Shown: positions 23,901-33,086, counted from the first letter of the stretch. The stretch is 64,000 nucleotides of DNA from Bog-756 sp963704585 (GCA_963704585.1 OY969919.1:620001-684000), one strand, 5' to 3'. The notes: a model not told the origin generated them from the sequence alone. Numbers and translations are program-made.

Positions 23901-25043
23901 ATGCTCCTCGAACTGAGTCCCGACCAGGAGTTCCTGCGGGAGACGACGGACAGGTTCCTCTCGGACCAGGTCCCGCCCGCAACCATCCGGACCCTCCGCG
24001 ACGATCCCGTCGGGTACGACCCGGGGTACTGGCGCCGGGGCGCCGAGCTCGGATGGACCTCCCTGTTCGTCCCCGACGACTTCGGCGGGGGAACGATCAG
24101 CGGCCGGGCGGAGGTCGACGCGGCCGTGCTCGCCTACGAGTTCGGCCGCCACGCCGCCCCGGGACCGTTCCTCCCGTGCAACCTCGTAGCCGCCGCGCTC
24201 GGCGCGGCTCGGCCGGACGGAGCCGCCGGCGTCGAGGCGGAGCTGCTCGACGGCACCGCTGTGGCCTCGTGGTGCTTCGCGGAGGGCAACACTGACGGCG
24301 CCCGCTCCGACGCGCTCACGACCACCGTCCGGCTCGAGGGCGACGAGGTCGTGATCGACGGCGTGAAGCGCCCGGTCGAGGCGGCCGGGACCGCCCGGCA
24401 CCTCCTCGTGACCGGCCGCACCGGGGACGGCCTGACCCAGGTGCTCGTGCCAGCGGACGCACAGGGCGTGACGCGGACGTCCATGCACTCGGTGGACCTG
24501 ACCCGGCGCTTCTGGGTCGTCGCCTTCGACGGGGTGCGTGTGCCGGCGGCGGCCGTCCTCGGGGAGGCGGGCGCCGCCGACGACGCGGTGGCGCGCCAGC
24601 TCCGCCAGGGGCTCGCCCTCCTCTGCGCCGAGACGGTCGGTTCGATGCAGACCGGCTTCGACCTCACCGTCGAGTGGGCGTTCGACCGGTACACCTTCGG
24701 TCGGCCGCTCGCGTCCTACCAGGCGCTCAAGCACCGGTTTGCCGACATGAAGGCGTGGCTCGAGGCCGGCCACGCGGTGGCCGACGCGGCCGCAGCGGCG
24801 GTGGCGGACGACGCGGAGGACGCGGACGAGCTCGTGAGCGCGGCAAAGGCCTTCGTGGGCGAGTACGGCGTGGAGCTGCTGCACGCGTGCGTACAGCTCC
24901 ACGGCGGCATCGGGGTCACCTTCGAGCACGACCTCCACCTCTACCTCCGCCGGGCGACCGTGGACCGCGCGCTGCTCGGCACCCCGGCCGACCACCGCCG
25001 GCGCATCACCGACCTCCTCGAGCGCTCCGAGGTGGTCGCGTGA
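23901..25043 (+). CDS. Acyl-CoA dehydrogenase, small/beta-type subunit of a pair
   Basis: A 380-residue acyl-CoA dehydrogenase fold. The N-terminal helices (LSPDQEFLRETTDRFLSDQV), a middle beta domain poorly matching the usual flavin motif, and a C-terminal helical part (YTFGRPLASYQALKHRFADM, QLHGGIGVTFEHDLHLYLRR) are visible. The standard TEP-x-xGSD loop is missing and the C-terminus lacks the GGTxEI segment. Both are features of the degenerate partner in alpha2beta2 acyl-CoA dehydrogenases such as ChsE1-ChsE2 or FadE28-FadE29 of cholesterol degradation. Its stop overlaps the GTG of the next dehydrogenase (25040), supporting a heteromer. The steroid analogy is inference. Confidence 0.92.
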   Translation: MLLELSPDQEFLRETTDRFLSDQVPPATIRTLRDDPVGYDPGYWRRGAELGWTSLFVPDDFGGGTISGRAEVDAAVLAYEFGRHAAPGPFLPCNLVAAALGAARPDGAAGVEAELLDGTAVASWCFAEGNTDGARSDALTTTVRLEGDEVVIDGVKRPVEAAGTARHLLVTGRTGDGLTQVLVPADAQGVTRTSMHSVDLTRRFWVVAFDGVRVPAAAVLGEAGAADDAVARQLRQGLALLCAETVGSMQTGFDLTVEWAFDRYTFGRPLASYQALKHRFADMKAWLEAGHAVADAAAAAVADDAEDADELVSAAKAFVGEYGVELLHACVQLHGGIGVTFEHDLHLYLRRATVDRALLGTPADHRRRITDLLERSEVVA

Positions 25044-26368
25044 GCTCCGACGCCGAGGTTGCCGGCCCGCCGCCGCCGGATGACGCGTCGGCGGAACCCG
25101 TCGAGGACGTCGCCAGCTTCCGCGAGCGGGCGCGCGCCTGGGCGGCCGAGCACCTCCGCCCGGCCCAGCCACGCCAGCTCGAAGTCTCGCTGCGCAGCAA
25201 GATGACCGAGGAGGAGGAGCTCGCCGAGATCGCCCGTGAGCGCGTGCTCCAGCGCACGCTGCACGAGGCCGGTTTCGCGGGCGTCTGCGTGCCGCACGCG
25301 TACGGCGGCCTCGGGCTCACGCCGGCGCACCAGCTCGCCCTCAACGAGGCCTTCGAGGGGTACGAGTTCCCGGTGTGGATCCAGGTCCCGACCCTCTCCC
25401 CCTGCCTTGCGGTCATCCTCGAGTTCGGCACCGAGGAGCAGAAGCGGCGCCACGTGCCCGCGATCCTGCGCGGCGAGGAGCTCTGGATGCAGCTGCTCTC
25501 CGAGCCGTCCGGCGGGTCGGACGTGGCCGGCGCGCTCACCACTGCGGTGCACGACGGCGAGCAGTGGATCCTCAACGGCTCGAAGATCTGGACCACCGGC
25601 GCGTGGTGGTCGGACTGGGGCCTCTGCCTCGCCCGGACCAACTGGGACGTGCCCAAGCACCGCGGGCTGACCGTCTTCATGCTGCCGCTCCGCCGGGACG
25701 GCGTCGAGATCCACCGGATCGAGATGCTCAACGGGAACCGCGAGTTCTGCCAGGAGTTCCTCACCGACGTCGTGGTCCCGGACACCGACCGCGTCGGGGA
25801 GGTGGACCGGGGCTGGACCGTCGGCACCCGCTGGATGTTCCACGAGCGGATGCTCTTCGACTCGCCGCTCGTGACCTTTCCCGTCGGGGTCGCCCGCTCG
25901 GTGGGCACGGCCTCCCTCACCGACCTTGCCCGCGCGGTCGGCCGCGCCGACGATCCGACTGCGCGCGAGCTGATCGGCGAGGCCCGCATGCTCGACCTGG
26001 TGACCGACAAGCTGCAGGAGCGCATCGGGCGCGCGATGCGGGCGGGCGCGATGTCGGAGCAGGCGGCGGCGATCCCGAGGCTGTTCAAGGGTGTGTGCAC
26101 GACGAGGCTCTACACGATCGCCTTCGACATCGCGGCCTCCGCCGGCGCCGCATGGACCGAGGACGACGGCGCGGCTGCCGGCCGGGGAACGGAGTTCCTC
26201 ACCCGGCAGGTCACCGAGATCGGTGGCGGCACGACCGAGATGGCGCGCAACGTGATCGCTGAGCGGCTCCTGGGCATGCCACGCGAGCGGTCGCTCGATC
26301 GCGACATCCCCTTTCGCGACGTGCCGCGCGGGCCGTCCTCGCGGCCGCCCGCAGACCCGGGCGGTTGA
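25040..26368 (+). CDS. Acyl-CoA dehydrogenase, second subunit of a pair
   Basis: A 442-residue acyl-CoA dehydrogenase with a short extra N-terminal segment. LLSEPSGGSDVAG and NGSKIWTTGA form the flavin and substrate loops, and EIGGGTTEMARNVIAERLLG ends the C-terminal domain, as in FadE-type proteins. It keeps the motifs its partner at 23901 has lost, so the two probably make one active heteromer. GTG 25040 lies within the GTGA overlap. A ~25-residue Pro/Arg-rich tail follows the core. A 151-nt gap to the CoA transferase gene carries a TAGGAT -10-like box at 26424-26429. Confidence 0.94.
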   Translation: MSSDAEVAGPPPPDDASAEPVEDVASFRERARAWAAEHLRPAQPRQLEVSLRSKMTEEEELAEIARERVLQRTLHEAGFAGVCVPHAYGGLGLTPAHQLALNEAFEGYEFPVWIQVPTLSPCLAVILEFGTEEQKRRHVPAILRGEELWMQLLSEPSGGSDVAGALTTAVHDGEQWILNGSKIWTTGAWWSDWGLCLARTNWDVPKHRGLTVFMLPLRRDGVEIHRIEMLNGNREFCQEFLTDVVVPDTDRVGEVDRGWTVGTRWMFHERMLFDSPLVTFPVGVARSVGTASLTDLARAVGRADDPTARELIGEARMLDLVTDKLQERIGRAMRAGAMSEQAAAIPRLFKGVCTTRLYTIAFDIAASAGAAWTEDDGAAAGRGTEFLTRQVTEIGGGTTEMARNVIAERLLGMPRERSLDRDIPFRDVPRGPSSRPPADPGG

Positions 26369-26519
26369 GCGACCCGGGCGGATCGGCGGCGCGACACGGA
26401 ATGAAGGGAACGCTAGCGATGGGTAGGATCCGCATCGAGGGGGCGGTGGGGACACGCGTGGTGGAGCGAGCCGGCCGGCCATGCCGGCGGCGGGGACCAC
26501 GACGAAGAGAGAGGGCGTC

Positions 26520-27734
26520 ATGACCCAAGTGATGGAGGGTGTGCGCATCCTCGAAGTCGCCGAGCAGACCTTCGTGCCCGCCGCGTCCGCGCTGCTGTCC
26601 GACTGGGGTGCCGAGGTCATCAAGATCGAGCACGTCGAGCGCGGCGACGCCATGCGCGGGCTGGCCTCGAGCGGCATCGGCGTCATCGGGGGCGACGTCC
26701 ACGTGCTGCTCGAGCACTCGAACCGGGGCAAGAAGAGCCTCGGGCTCGACCTCGCCTCGCCCGAGGGGCTGGACGTCCTCTACCGGCTGGTCGGGACCTG
26801 CGACGTCTTCCTCACCAACAAGCTCGCGGGCGTGCGGACGAAGCTCAAGATCGACGTCGAGGACGTCCGCGCCCACAACCCCCGCATCATCTACTGCCGA
26901 GGGAGCGGGCAGGGTGAGCGCGGTCCCGACGCCGACAAGGGTTCCTACGACTCGCTCGCCTTCTGGAGCCGGGCCAGCGTCGCGGCCTCGATCATGCGAC
27001 CCGAGTACGGCCACGTCCCGGTCCCGCCGGGCCCGGGCTTCGGCGACTCGATCGGGGCGATGACGATCGCGGGCGGCATCATGGGCGCGCTGTACCACCG
27101 CGAGCGCACCGGCGAGGCGACGGTCGTCGACGTCTCGCTCCTTGCTTCGGGGCTGTGGGCCATGGGCCAGACGATCAGCCTCTCGCTCCAGCTCGATCGG
27201 GCCTGGGCGCCGCCGCCGGGCGGGACCTCGATGAATCCACTGACCGGCAACTACCAGACCAAGGACGGCTCGTGGCTGGCCTTCACCTGCCTGCAGGCGG
27301 GGAAGTACTGGCCGTCTGCGTGCGAGGTCATCGGCCGACCCGAGCTCGCGACCGACGAGCGGTTCGCCGACCACCAGTCGCTCCTGGCGAACAGCGCGGC
27401 GGCCGTCGAGATCCTCAAAGGGGCGTTCGTCGAGCGCACCCTCGCCGAGTGGCGCACGCGCCTCGAGGCCTTCGCCGGCCAGTGGGCCGTCGTGCAGAAC
27501 ACGATCGAGGCCGCCGACGATCCCCAGTCCGTCGCCAACGGCTACGTCCAGGAGTGTTCGACCGCCGACGGCGCGCCCTACCGGCTCATCTCGGCGCCGG
27601 TGCAGTACGACGGCGTGCCGTCACCCGTGCACCGCGCCCCGGAGTTCAACGAGCACGGTGACGAGATCCTCGCCGACCTCGGGATCGACTGGGACACCGT
27701 CGTGGACCTCAAGGTCCGCGGCGTGATCGCCTGA
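26520..27734 (+). CDS. Family III CoA transferase (CaiB/BaiF)
   Basis: A 404-residue class III CoA transferase, moving CoA between carboxylic acids through an aspartyl-CoA intermediate. The N-terminal signature LSDWGAEVIKIEHVERGDAMR and HSNRGKKSLGLDL are present. The region SYDSLAFWSRAS carries the likely catalytic Asp. The C-terminal substrate region (GGTSMNPLTGNYQTKDG) is also family-typical. ATG 26520 has GAGAGAGGG upstream. The gene starts a run with an SDR (27814) and a crotonase (28637), consistent with activation then oxidation of a carboxylic acid. Paralogues lie at 34485 (frameshifted), 48792 and 63701. Confidence 0.95.
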   Translation: MTQVMEGVRILEVAEQTFVPAASALLSDWGAEVIKIEHVERGDAMRGLASSGIGVIGGDVHVLLEHSNRGKKSLGLDLASPEGLDVLYRLVGTCDVFLTNKLAGVRTKLKIDVEDVRAHNPRIIYCRGSGQGERGPDADKGSYDSLAFWSRASVAASIMRPEYGHVPVPPGPGFGDSIGAMTIAGGIMGALYHRERTGEATVVDVSLLASGLWAMGQTISLSLQLDRAWAPPPGGTSMNPLTGNYQTKDGSWLAFTCLQAGKYWPSACEVIGRPELATDERFADHQSLLANSAAAVEILKGAFVERTLAEWRTRLEAFAGQWAVVQNTIEAADDPQSVANGYVQECSTADGAPYRLISAPVQYDGVPSPVHRAPEFNEHGDEILADLGIDWDTVVDLKVRGVIA

Positions 27735-27813
27735 CACCTGCGCGGTGGCCGCTCCGGACACGGCGTGTGCCGACCGCAACGAACGATACGTCTGCAACGA
27801 CAAGGGAGAAGAG

Positions 27814-28653
27814 ATGAGCACCTTCGACGCATTCGGCTACCAGGGGAAGCGGGCCCTCGTGGTCGGCGGGGCCACCGGCATGGGCGCGGCGACCGCGCAG
27901 CTCGCGCAGGACGCAGGCGCCGAGGTCGTCGTCATGGACGTCGCCGACCCGAACCTGCCGGGAGCCAAGGCCATCCACGTGAACCTGGCCGATCGCGACT
28001 CGATCGACCGGGCGGTCGACGAGTGCGGCGGACCGGTCCATGCCCTCTTCTCGTGCGCGGGTGTGGCCGACGGCACCCCGGGAATCGAGAAGATCAACTT
28101 CATCGGCCACCGCCACCTCATCGACCGGATGCTCGGGCAGGACCTGCTGCCCCGGGGTGCCGCGATCGGGTTCATCTCTTCCGCCGCAGGGCTCGGTTGG
28201 GAGGCCAACCTGCCGCGGATCAAGGAGTACCTCGCGACGCCGGACTTCGACGCGGCGGTCGAGTGGGTGGCGGCCAACGGCGGCGCCGACTACCTGTCCA
28301 CCAAGCAGGCGATCTGCGCCTACGTCTCGTCGCAGGCCTTCCCGATGCTCCAGCGCGGCATCCGGATCAACGCGATCTGCCCGGGGCCGACCGACACGCC
28401 TCTCGCCCAGGCCAACAAGGAGATGTGGCTGGGCTTCGGCGCGGACTTCCGCGAGGCGGCCGGCATCGAGGCCTCGACGCCGCTCGAGCAGGCCTACCCG
28501 CTCGTCTTCCTCTGCTCCGACGCCGCGGTGGCCGTCAACGGGGTCATCTTCGTCACCGACGCCGGCTACATGAGCTCGGGCATCACCGGCTCGTTCCCGC
28601 CGGCCACCGACGCGGCGAACTTCCTGCTCGGCAGGTTTGACCAGCTCTCCTGA
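27814..28653 (+). CDS. Short-chain dehydrogenase/reductase (SDR)
   Basis: A 279-residue SDR with a slightly unusual cofactor motif, GGATGMGAA (in place of TGxxxGIG). Other elements are VVVMDVADP as the adenine-ribose acid, FISSAAGLG for the catalytic Ser and DYLSTKQAI for the Tyr-x-x-x-Lys pair. It has an insertion between Ser and Tyr (KEYLATPDFDAAVEWV), like 3-alpha-hydroxysteroid dehydrogenase-type SDRs, which fits a bulky cyclic substrate; this is inference. ATG 27814 follows AGGGAGAAG. The stop overlaps or nearly touches the next crotonase gene. Confidence 0.93.
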   Translation: MSTFDAFGYQGKRALVVGGATGMGAATAQLAQDAGAEVVVMDVADPNLPGAKAIHVNLADRDSIDRAVDECGGPVHALFSCAGVADGTPGIEKINFIGHRHLIDRMLGQDLLPRGAAIGFISSAAGLGWEANLPRIKEYLATPDFDAAVEWVAANGGADYLSTKQAICAYVSSQAFPMLQRGIRINAICPGPTDTPLAQANKEMWLGFGADFREAAGIEASTPLEQAYPLVFLCSDAAVAVNGVIFVTDAGYMSSGITGSFPPATDAANFLLGRFDQLS

Positions 28654-29458
28654 GCGCCCCGTGCGCTCGCTGCTGGAGGTCGACCTCGGCACGCCCGCGC
28701 TCCGTATGGAGCGCGACGGGTCGGTCGCATGGTGCATCATCGACCGGCCCGGCGCGCGCAACGCACTCACCCCCGCGATGTACTTCGGGATCAAGCGGGC
28801 CGTGCAGCTCGTCAACGCCGAGCCCGAGCTGGCCGCGCTGGTGATCACCGGGACCGGTGACGTGTTCGCCCCCGGCGGCGACCTCGGCGGCCGCAGCGAA
28901 CCCGGCGAGTCGCGCCCTGACCTGCCAGGGCCCGACGTGCTCCCGTTCCTCGCCATCCGCGACAGCGCCGCGCCGGTCGTCGCCGCGGTGAACGGCATCT
29001 GCCAGGCGGGCGGGCTGCTCATCGCGATGCTCGCCGACATCGCGGTCGCGAGCGACCGCGCGACCTTTCGGGTGCCGGAGCTCCTCCGGGGCATCCCCGA
29101 CGCGACCTACGCGGCTGCGCTGCCCGCACACGTGGGCCTGGCGGTCGCGCGGGATCTCCTCCTCTCCGCCCGGCGCTTCGACGCCGCCGAGGCCCAGCGG
29201 ATCGGCCTCCTCTCGCGGGTCGTCCCGCACGACGACCTCGACGCCGCTGCGACGCACGCCGCCCACGAGATCCTCCGGACCGCACCGTCCGCACGTGTCC
29301 ACGTGAAGCGGATGCTCAACGAGCGCTACGGGCAGATCGACTACCAGACGATGTTCTGGGCGCTCGAGCACTCACCCGAGCCACGCGAGGGCATGCGCGC
29401 CTTCCTCGAGAAGCGCCCGCCGGGCTGGGTGCCCGCGGACCTCGGAGTCGAGCCGTGA
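28637..29458 (+). CDS. Enoyl-CoA hydratase/isomerase family protein
   Basis: A 273-residue crotonase. IIDRPGARNALT, VFAPGGDLGG (oxyanion loop) and NGICQAGGLLIAMLADIAVAS are visible. The usual catalytic Glu pair is not obvious from these motifs (the second loop has Gln-Ala-Gly-Gly), so the reaction may be isomerisation or C-C cleavage instead of hydration. Start uncertain: TTG 28637 has GGCAGG upstream and overlaps the SDR; GTG 28661 would start 7 nt after the SDR stop but has no ribosome site. The stop overlaps the LLM gene start (GTGA at 29455-29458). Confidence 0.9.
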   Translation: MTSSPERPVRSLLEVDLGTPALRMERDGSVAWCIIDRPGARNALTPAMYFGIKRAVQLVNAEPELAALVITGTGDVFAPGGDLGGRSEPGESRPDLPGPDVLPFLAIRDSAAPVVAAVNGICQAGGLLIAMLADIAVASDRATFRVPELLRGIPDATYAAALPAHVGLAVARDLLLSARRFDAAEAQRIGLLSRVVPHDDLDAAATHAAHEILRTAPSARVHVKRMLNERYGQIDYQTMFWALEHSPEPREGMRAFLEKRPPGWVPADLGVEP

Positions 29459-30437
29459 CCACCCTCTTCTTCGGGCTCCGTTTCGACCTGCGCAACCCGG
29501 CCTTCGCCCGCACCACCACCGCGGCGCGCTACGAGGCCGCGCTCGAGATGGCCGCCTGGGCGGACGGGCTCGGCTGCGTGTCGATCGCGGTTTCCGAGCA
29601 CCACGGCTCACCCGACGGCTACCTGCCGAGCCCGCTCCCGATGGTCGCGGCGATGGCCACGCGCACCTCCGCCGTGCGGTTCATGGTCGCCGCGCTCATC
29701 GCCCCGTTCCACAACCCGCTCCGTCTCGCCGAGGACCTGCTCGTCCTCGACAACCTGAGCCGCGGGAGGGTCGACGCGATCGTCGCCGGCGGCTACGTGG
29801 AGGAGGAGTTCGCGCTCTTCGGGGTCCCGACGGGCGAGCGCGCCGGTCGGGTCACCGAGACGGTGGCCACCTTGCCGCGCCGCGTTCGCCGGGGGATCGT
29901 TCGAGTTCCGCGGCCGCACCGTCGAGCTCACCCCCGGTCCGTTCCGCCCCGGCGGCCCTCAGCTCTCCCTCGGCGGGAGCAGCGAGGCGGCGGCTCGCCG
30001 CGCCGCTCGAATCGCCGACGGCTTCGTGCCCTCCGACCCCGCTTACTGGGAGCCCTACCGCGACGAGCTCCTCCGGCTCGGTCGGCCCGATCCGGGACCG
30101 TGCCCGATCCCTCCGACCCGGGTCATCGCGCTCGCCGAGGACCCCGAGCGGGGCTGGGAGCGGCACGCGCCATACTTCCTCCACGAGATGAACGCCTACG
30201 GGTCGTGGCAGGCGTCGAGCGGGGTCGACACCCCGTACCACACGGTCGCGGACGTGGACGAGCTCCGCCGCAGCGGCTCGTACCTCGTGTGCACACCGGA
30301 CCAGCTCGTGGAGGAGCTGCGCCGCGGCCCCGATCCCCTTCGTCAGCCTGCACCCGATGTGCGGCGGCACCCCGCCCGAGCTCGCCTGGGAGAGCCTGCG
30401 CCTCTTCGAACGCAAGGTCCTTCCCGCGTTCGCCTGA
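29455..30437 (+). pseudogene. LLM-class flavin-dependent oxidoreductase, broken by two single-base insertions
   Basis: Three frames in sequence encode one protein. The first (29455 to ~29874) reads TTLFFGLRFDLRNP through GERAGRVTETVATL. The second runs to ~30336 and carries FEFRGRTVELTPGPFRPGG, then SLGGSSEAAARRAARIADGF. The third ends FERKVLPAFA with TGA at 30435-30437. The span of 983 nt is 3n+2, as expected for two extra bases, and removal restores a normal ~326-residue luciferase-like (F420 or FMN) enzyme. The first shift is TTGC[C]GCG and the second is one C too many in GATCCCC. No reading frame is lost elsewhere, so sequencing error is as likely as true inactivation. Confidence 0.85.
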
Positions 30438-30498
30438 GACCGAACGACCACTGGCGCCCTGCCAGGATTGCGGGGCACGGACCGAGGAGCCGCCGAAC

Positions 30499-31044
30499 GT
30501 GCACACCGTCGTCGTCGTGGGGAACCCGAAGCGAGGCTCACGGACGCGCCGGGCCGCCGAGCACGTGGTCGCGCTCCTCACGGGCGCGCCGCCGGACACG
30601 TGCATCGAGCTCGCCGAGCTCGGTCCCGCGCTGCTCTCGTGGGGCGACCCCGACGTCGAAGCCGCGAAGCGGCTCGTGGCCGGCGCCTCGCTCCTCGTCG
30701 TCGCCTCGCCGACCTACAAGGCGACCTACACGGGCCTGCTCAAGTGCTTCCTCGACCAGTTCGGCGCGGCCGAGCTCCCGGGGACGCCCACCGTGGCCCT
30801 CCTCCTCGGCGCGTCCGAACGGCACGCACTCGCCGGGGAGCTGACCCTGAAGCCGGTCCTCACCGAGATCGGCTGCGCGTGCGCGCCGCCTGCCCTCTTC
30901 CTGCTCGAGTCCGAGTGGGAGGCGAGCCCGGAGCTCGAGGCGTGGCTGCCCGCGCGGCCGCTCTGCTCGGGCTCGACGGGGGCGGTCGGCAGGTGCGCTG
31001 AGCCCGGCCGCCCTGGCACCGGCGGCGGTCCGCACGTAGGATGA
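30499..31044 (+). CDS. NADPH-dependent FMN reductase
   Basis: A 181-residue flavodoxin-fold reductase. VVVGNPKRGSRTRRAAEHV binds the FMN phosphate and ASPTYKATYTGLLKCFLDQF is the classical family signature. It probably supplies reduced FMN to a flavin-dependent monooxygenase such as the adjacent LLM protein (29455) or the one at 33146. GTG 30499 starts directly before the first strand. The C-terminus looks out of frame from ~30951: a shift there would give ALLGLDGGGRQVR ending at 31001, a more typical last helix. A one-base deletion is therefore possible. Confidence 0.88.
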   Translation: MHTVVVVGNPKRGSRTRRAAEHVVALLTGAPPDTCIELAELGPALLSWGDPDVEAAKRLVAGASLLVVASPTYKATYTGLLKCFLDQFGAAELPGTPTVALLLGASERHALAGELTLKPVLTEIGCACAPPALFLLESEWEASPELEAWLPARPLCSGSTGAVGRCAEPGRPGTGGGPHVG

Positions 31045-31080
31045 CTCTTCGAAACGGAAACGGCATTCTCGGAGGGACCC

Positions 31081-32382
31081 GTGGTCGCGATCGATGAACT
31101 CGTCCTGGTCAGCGTCGACGACCACCTCATCGAGCCGCCCGACCTCTTCGTGAACCACCTGCCCTCCCGGTACCTCGACGCGGCGCCCAAGCTCGTCCGC
31201 AACGAGGAGGGCTCCGACGTCTGGGTGTTCGGACCGGTCGTGATGGAGACGGCCGCCCTCAACGCGGTCGCCGGCCGTCCAAAGGAGGAGTACGGGCTCG
31301 AACCCCAGAGCCTCGACGAGGTGCGCCCCGGCTGCTACGACGTGCACGAGCGGGTGAAGGACATGGACGCCGGCGGCGTGCTCGCGTCGATGAACTTCCC
31401 GTCGTTCCCCACCTTCACCGCGCGGGTATTCAAGTCCGACGACGAGGAGCTGTCGCGCGCGCTCGTGCGGGCGTACAACGACTGGCACATCGACGAGTGG
31501 TGCGCCGCGTACCCGGGCCGGTTCATCCCGATGGCGGTCCCGCTCATCTGGGACGCCGAGCTCACCGCCGGGGAGATCCGGCGCACGGCGGCCAAGGGCT
31601 GCCACTCGCTGAGCTTCACCGAGAACCCGGTCGCGCTCGGCTATCCGAGCTTCCACGACGAGTACTGGGACCCGGTGTGGCGGGCGTGCTGCGACACGGG
31701 GACGGTGCTCTCGATCCACCTCGGCTCTTCCGGCCGGCTCTCGATCCCGGCCGTGGACTCGCCGCCGGACGTGATGATCACGCTCCAGCCGATGAACATC
31801 CAGAGTGCGGCGGCGGACCTGCTCTGGTCACGCGTCCTGAAGCTCTTCCCGGACCTGCGCATCGCGCTCTCCGAAGGAGGGACCGGCTGGATCCCCTACT
31901 TCCTCGAGCGCGTCGACCGGACCTTCGAGATGCACCACGCCTGGACCCTGCAGGACTTCGGCGGCCGCCTGCCGAGCGACGTCTTCCGCGAGCACTTCCT
32001 CACCTGCTTCATCAGCGACCCGGTCGGCGTCGAGCTCCGCGATCGCATCGGCATCGACAACATCGCGTGGGAGGCGGACTACCCGCACAGCGACTCGATG
32101 TGGCCCGACGCCCCCGAGGAGCTCGGGCGCGTCTTCGCTGCGTACGGCGTCCGCGACGACGAGGCCGCCAAGATCACCCACGAGAACGCCCTTCGCTGGT
32201 ACAGCTTCGACCCCTTCGTGCACGTGCCGAAGGCGGATGCGACGGTCGCCGCGCTGCGGGCCAGGGCCGTCGGGCACGACGTCTCGGTCGTGTCGCGCAG
32301 CACGCGGGTCCGGACACCCGACGAGAAGCTCGAAGGGTTCCGCCAGCGGGCGCGCCGCGCCATGGCGGCCGCCGGCAGCTGA
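31081..32382 (+). CDS. Metal-dependent amidohydrolase (amidohydrolase_2 family)
   Basis: A 433-residue TIM-barrel hydrolase. VSVDDHLIEPPDLF marks the N-terminal metal site, SIHLGSSG the mid-barrel His, LSEGGTGWIPYFLER the strand that follows, and WEADYPHSDSMWP the C-terminal Asp strand. It is more distant from the 4298/51592 pair than they are from each other and carries a ~55-residue extra tail. The family performs hydrolysis or decarboxylation of ring-cleavage-type acids. GTG 31081 follows GGAGGGACCC, and a TAGGAT -10 box lies at 31037-31042. Convergent with the GntR gene. Confidence 0.92.
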   Translation: MVAIDELVLVSVDDHLIEPPDLFVNHLPSRYLDAAPKLVRNEEGSDVWVFGPVVMETAALNAVAGRPKEEYGLEPQSLDEVRPGCYDVHERVKDMDAGGVLASMNFPSFPTFTARVFKSDDEELSRALVRAYNDWHIDEWCAAYPGRFIPMAVPLIWDAELTAGEIRRTAAKGCHSLSFTENPVALGYPSFHDEYWDPVWRACCDTGTVLSIHLGSSGRLSIPAVDSPPDVMITLQPMNIQSAAADLLWSRVLKLFPDLRIALSEGGTGWIPYFLERVDRTFEMHHAWTLQDFGGRLPSDVFREHFLTCFISDPVGVELRDRIGIDNIAWEADYPHSDSMWPDAPEELGRVFAAYGVRDDEAAKITHENALRWYSFDPFVHVPKADATVAALRARAVGHDVSVVSRSTRVRTPDEKLEGFRQRARRAMAAAGS

Positions 32383-32387
32383 ATTCC

Positions 32388-32403
32388 GACCGGGGTTCCG
32401 GTC
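32388..32403. terminator. Hairpin between convergent amidohydrolase and GntR genes
   Basis: GACCGG and CCGGTC with a 4-nt GGTT loop, just after the amidohydrolase stop at 32382 and touching the GntR stop. A possible bidirectional terminator without a T tract. Confidence 0.35.
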
Positions 32404-33071
32404 AGCCGGACCGTGCGGTGACCGCGCCGTCGGCCGTGCGGGCCCGCAGCCACACGCCGAGCGCGACGCCCGCGTCCAGCACGTGCGCCTCGGCGAGCGC
32501 CCGGGCCGCTGCGCCGTCCCCGACGGCCATCGCCTCGAGCAGGGCGGCATGGTCCTCGCGGCTCTTCCGCTCCTGCGCGGGGAAGAGCTCGAAGTAGCTC
32601 GAGGGCACGGCCCGCACCGCCTGGCGGAGGTGGACGAGCAGGCGGACGCGAGCCCGACGCGGCGTTGACCGCGCGGTGGAAACGCCAGTTGGCCGTCACC
32701 ACGTCGTCCGCCTCGTCGACCGATCGGGCCAGCGCGCGCAGGTCTTCGAGCTCGGCGGGCCCGACCCGGGCCGTCGCCCACTCGGCCGCCTTGCCCGAGA
32801 GGGTGGCGAGGACCGCGAAGCTGTCGAGCGCGTCCTCGGGCGTGACGCCGAGGACGGTGATCCCACTCCGCGGTGCGACCTCGACGAGCCCCTCGAAGGA
32901 GAGCTCGAGCAGCGCCTCGCGCACGGGCGTGCGGCTGGTCCCGAACTCACGGGTGATCCTGTCGAGGTCGAGCCGCGACCCCGCGGGCAGCTGCCCGGTG
33001 AGGATGCGGTCGCGCAGCTCGCGGGCGGCCCGCGCCCGCACCGTCCCGCCGATCGGATTGATATCTGGCAT
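32402..33071 (-). pseudogene. GntR-family (FCD-type) regulator, single-base frameshift
   Basis: From ATG 33071 the first frame gives a GntR winged helix: ARELRDRILTGQLPAGSRLD, then LDRITREFGTSRTPVREALLEL, and the start of the FCD ligand domain up to NWRFHRAVNAASGS. The frame then changes near 32641-32655 and continues LLVHLRQAVRAVPSSYFELF to a stop at 32402. The span of 670 nt is 3n+1; removing one C from CGTC[C]GCC yields a normal ~222-residue FadR/FCD regulator. FCD proteins bind acyl or aromatic acids. It is divergent from the LLM monooxygenase operon and overlaps an inverted repeat at 33059-33075. Confidence 0.85.
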
Positions 33072-33086
33072 ATCACATATTAGTTT
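33058..33086 (+). promoter_or_regulatory. Promoter of the LLM monooxygenase operon
   Basis: TTGATA (33058-33063), a 17-nt spacer and TAGTTT (33081-33086). On the opposite strand TAATAT (complement of 33077-33082) lies 5 nt from the GntR ATG, so the two promoters overlap and the GntR mRNA may be leaderless. Confidence 0.55.
33059..33075. promoter_or_regulatory. Inverted repeat TGATAT-N5-ATATCA (GntR operator candidate)
   Basis: Perfect 6-bp arms separated by CTGGC. It covers the -35 box of the rightward promoter and the GntR start codon, so a bound regulator would block both. Confidence 0.55.

Noticed and set aside
26410..26419. CGCTAGCG palindrome upstream of the CoA transferase
   Set aside because: Eight bases only, common by chance in this composition, and not matched to the CTAG operator sites.
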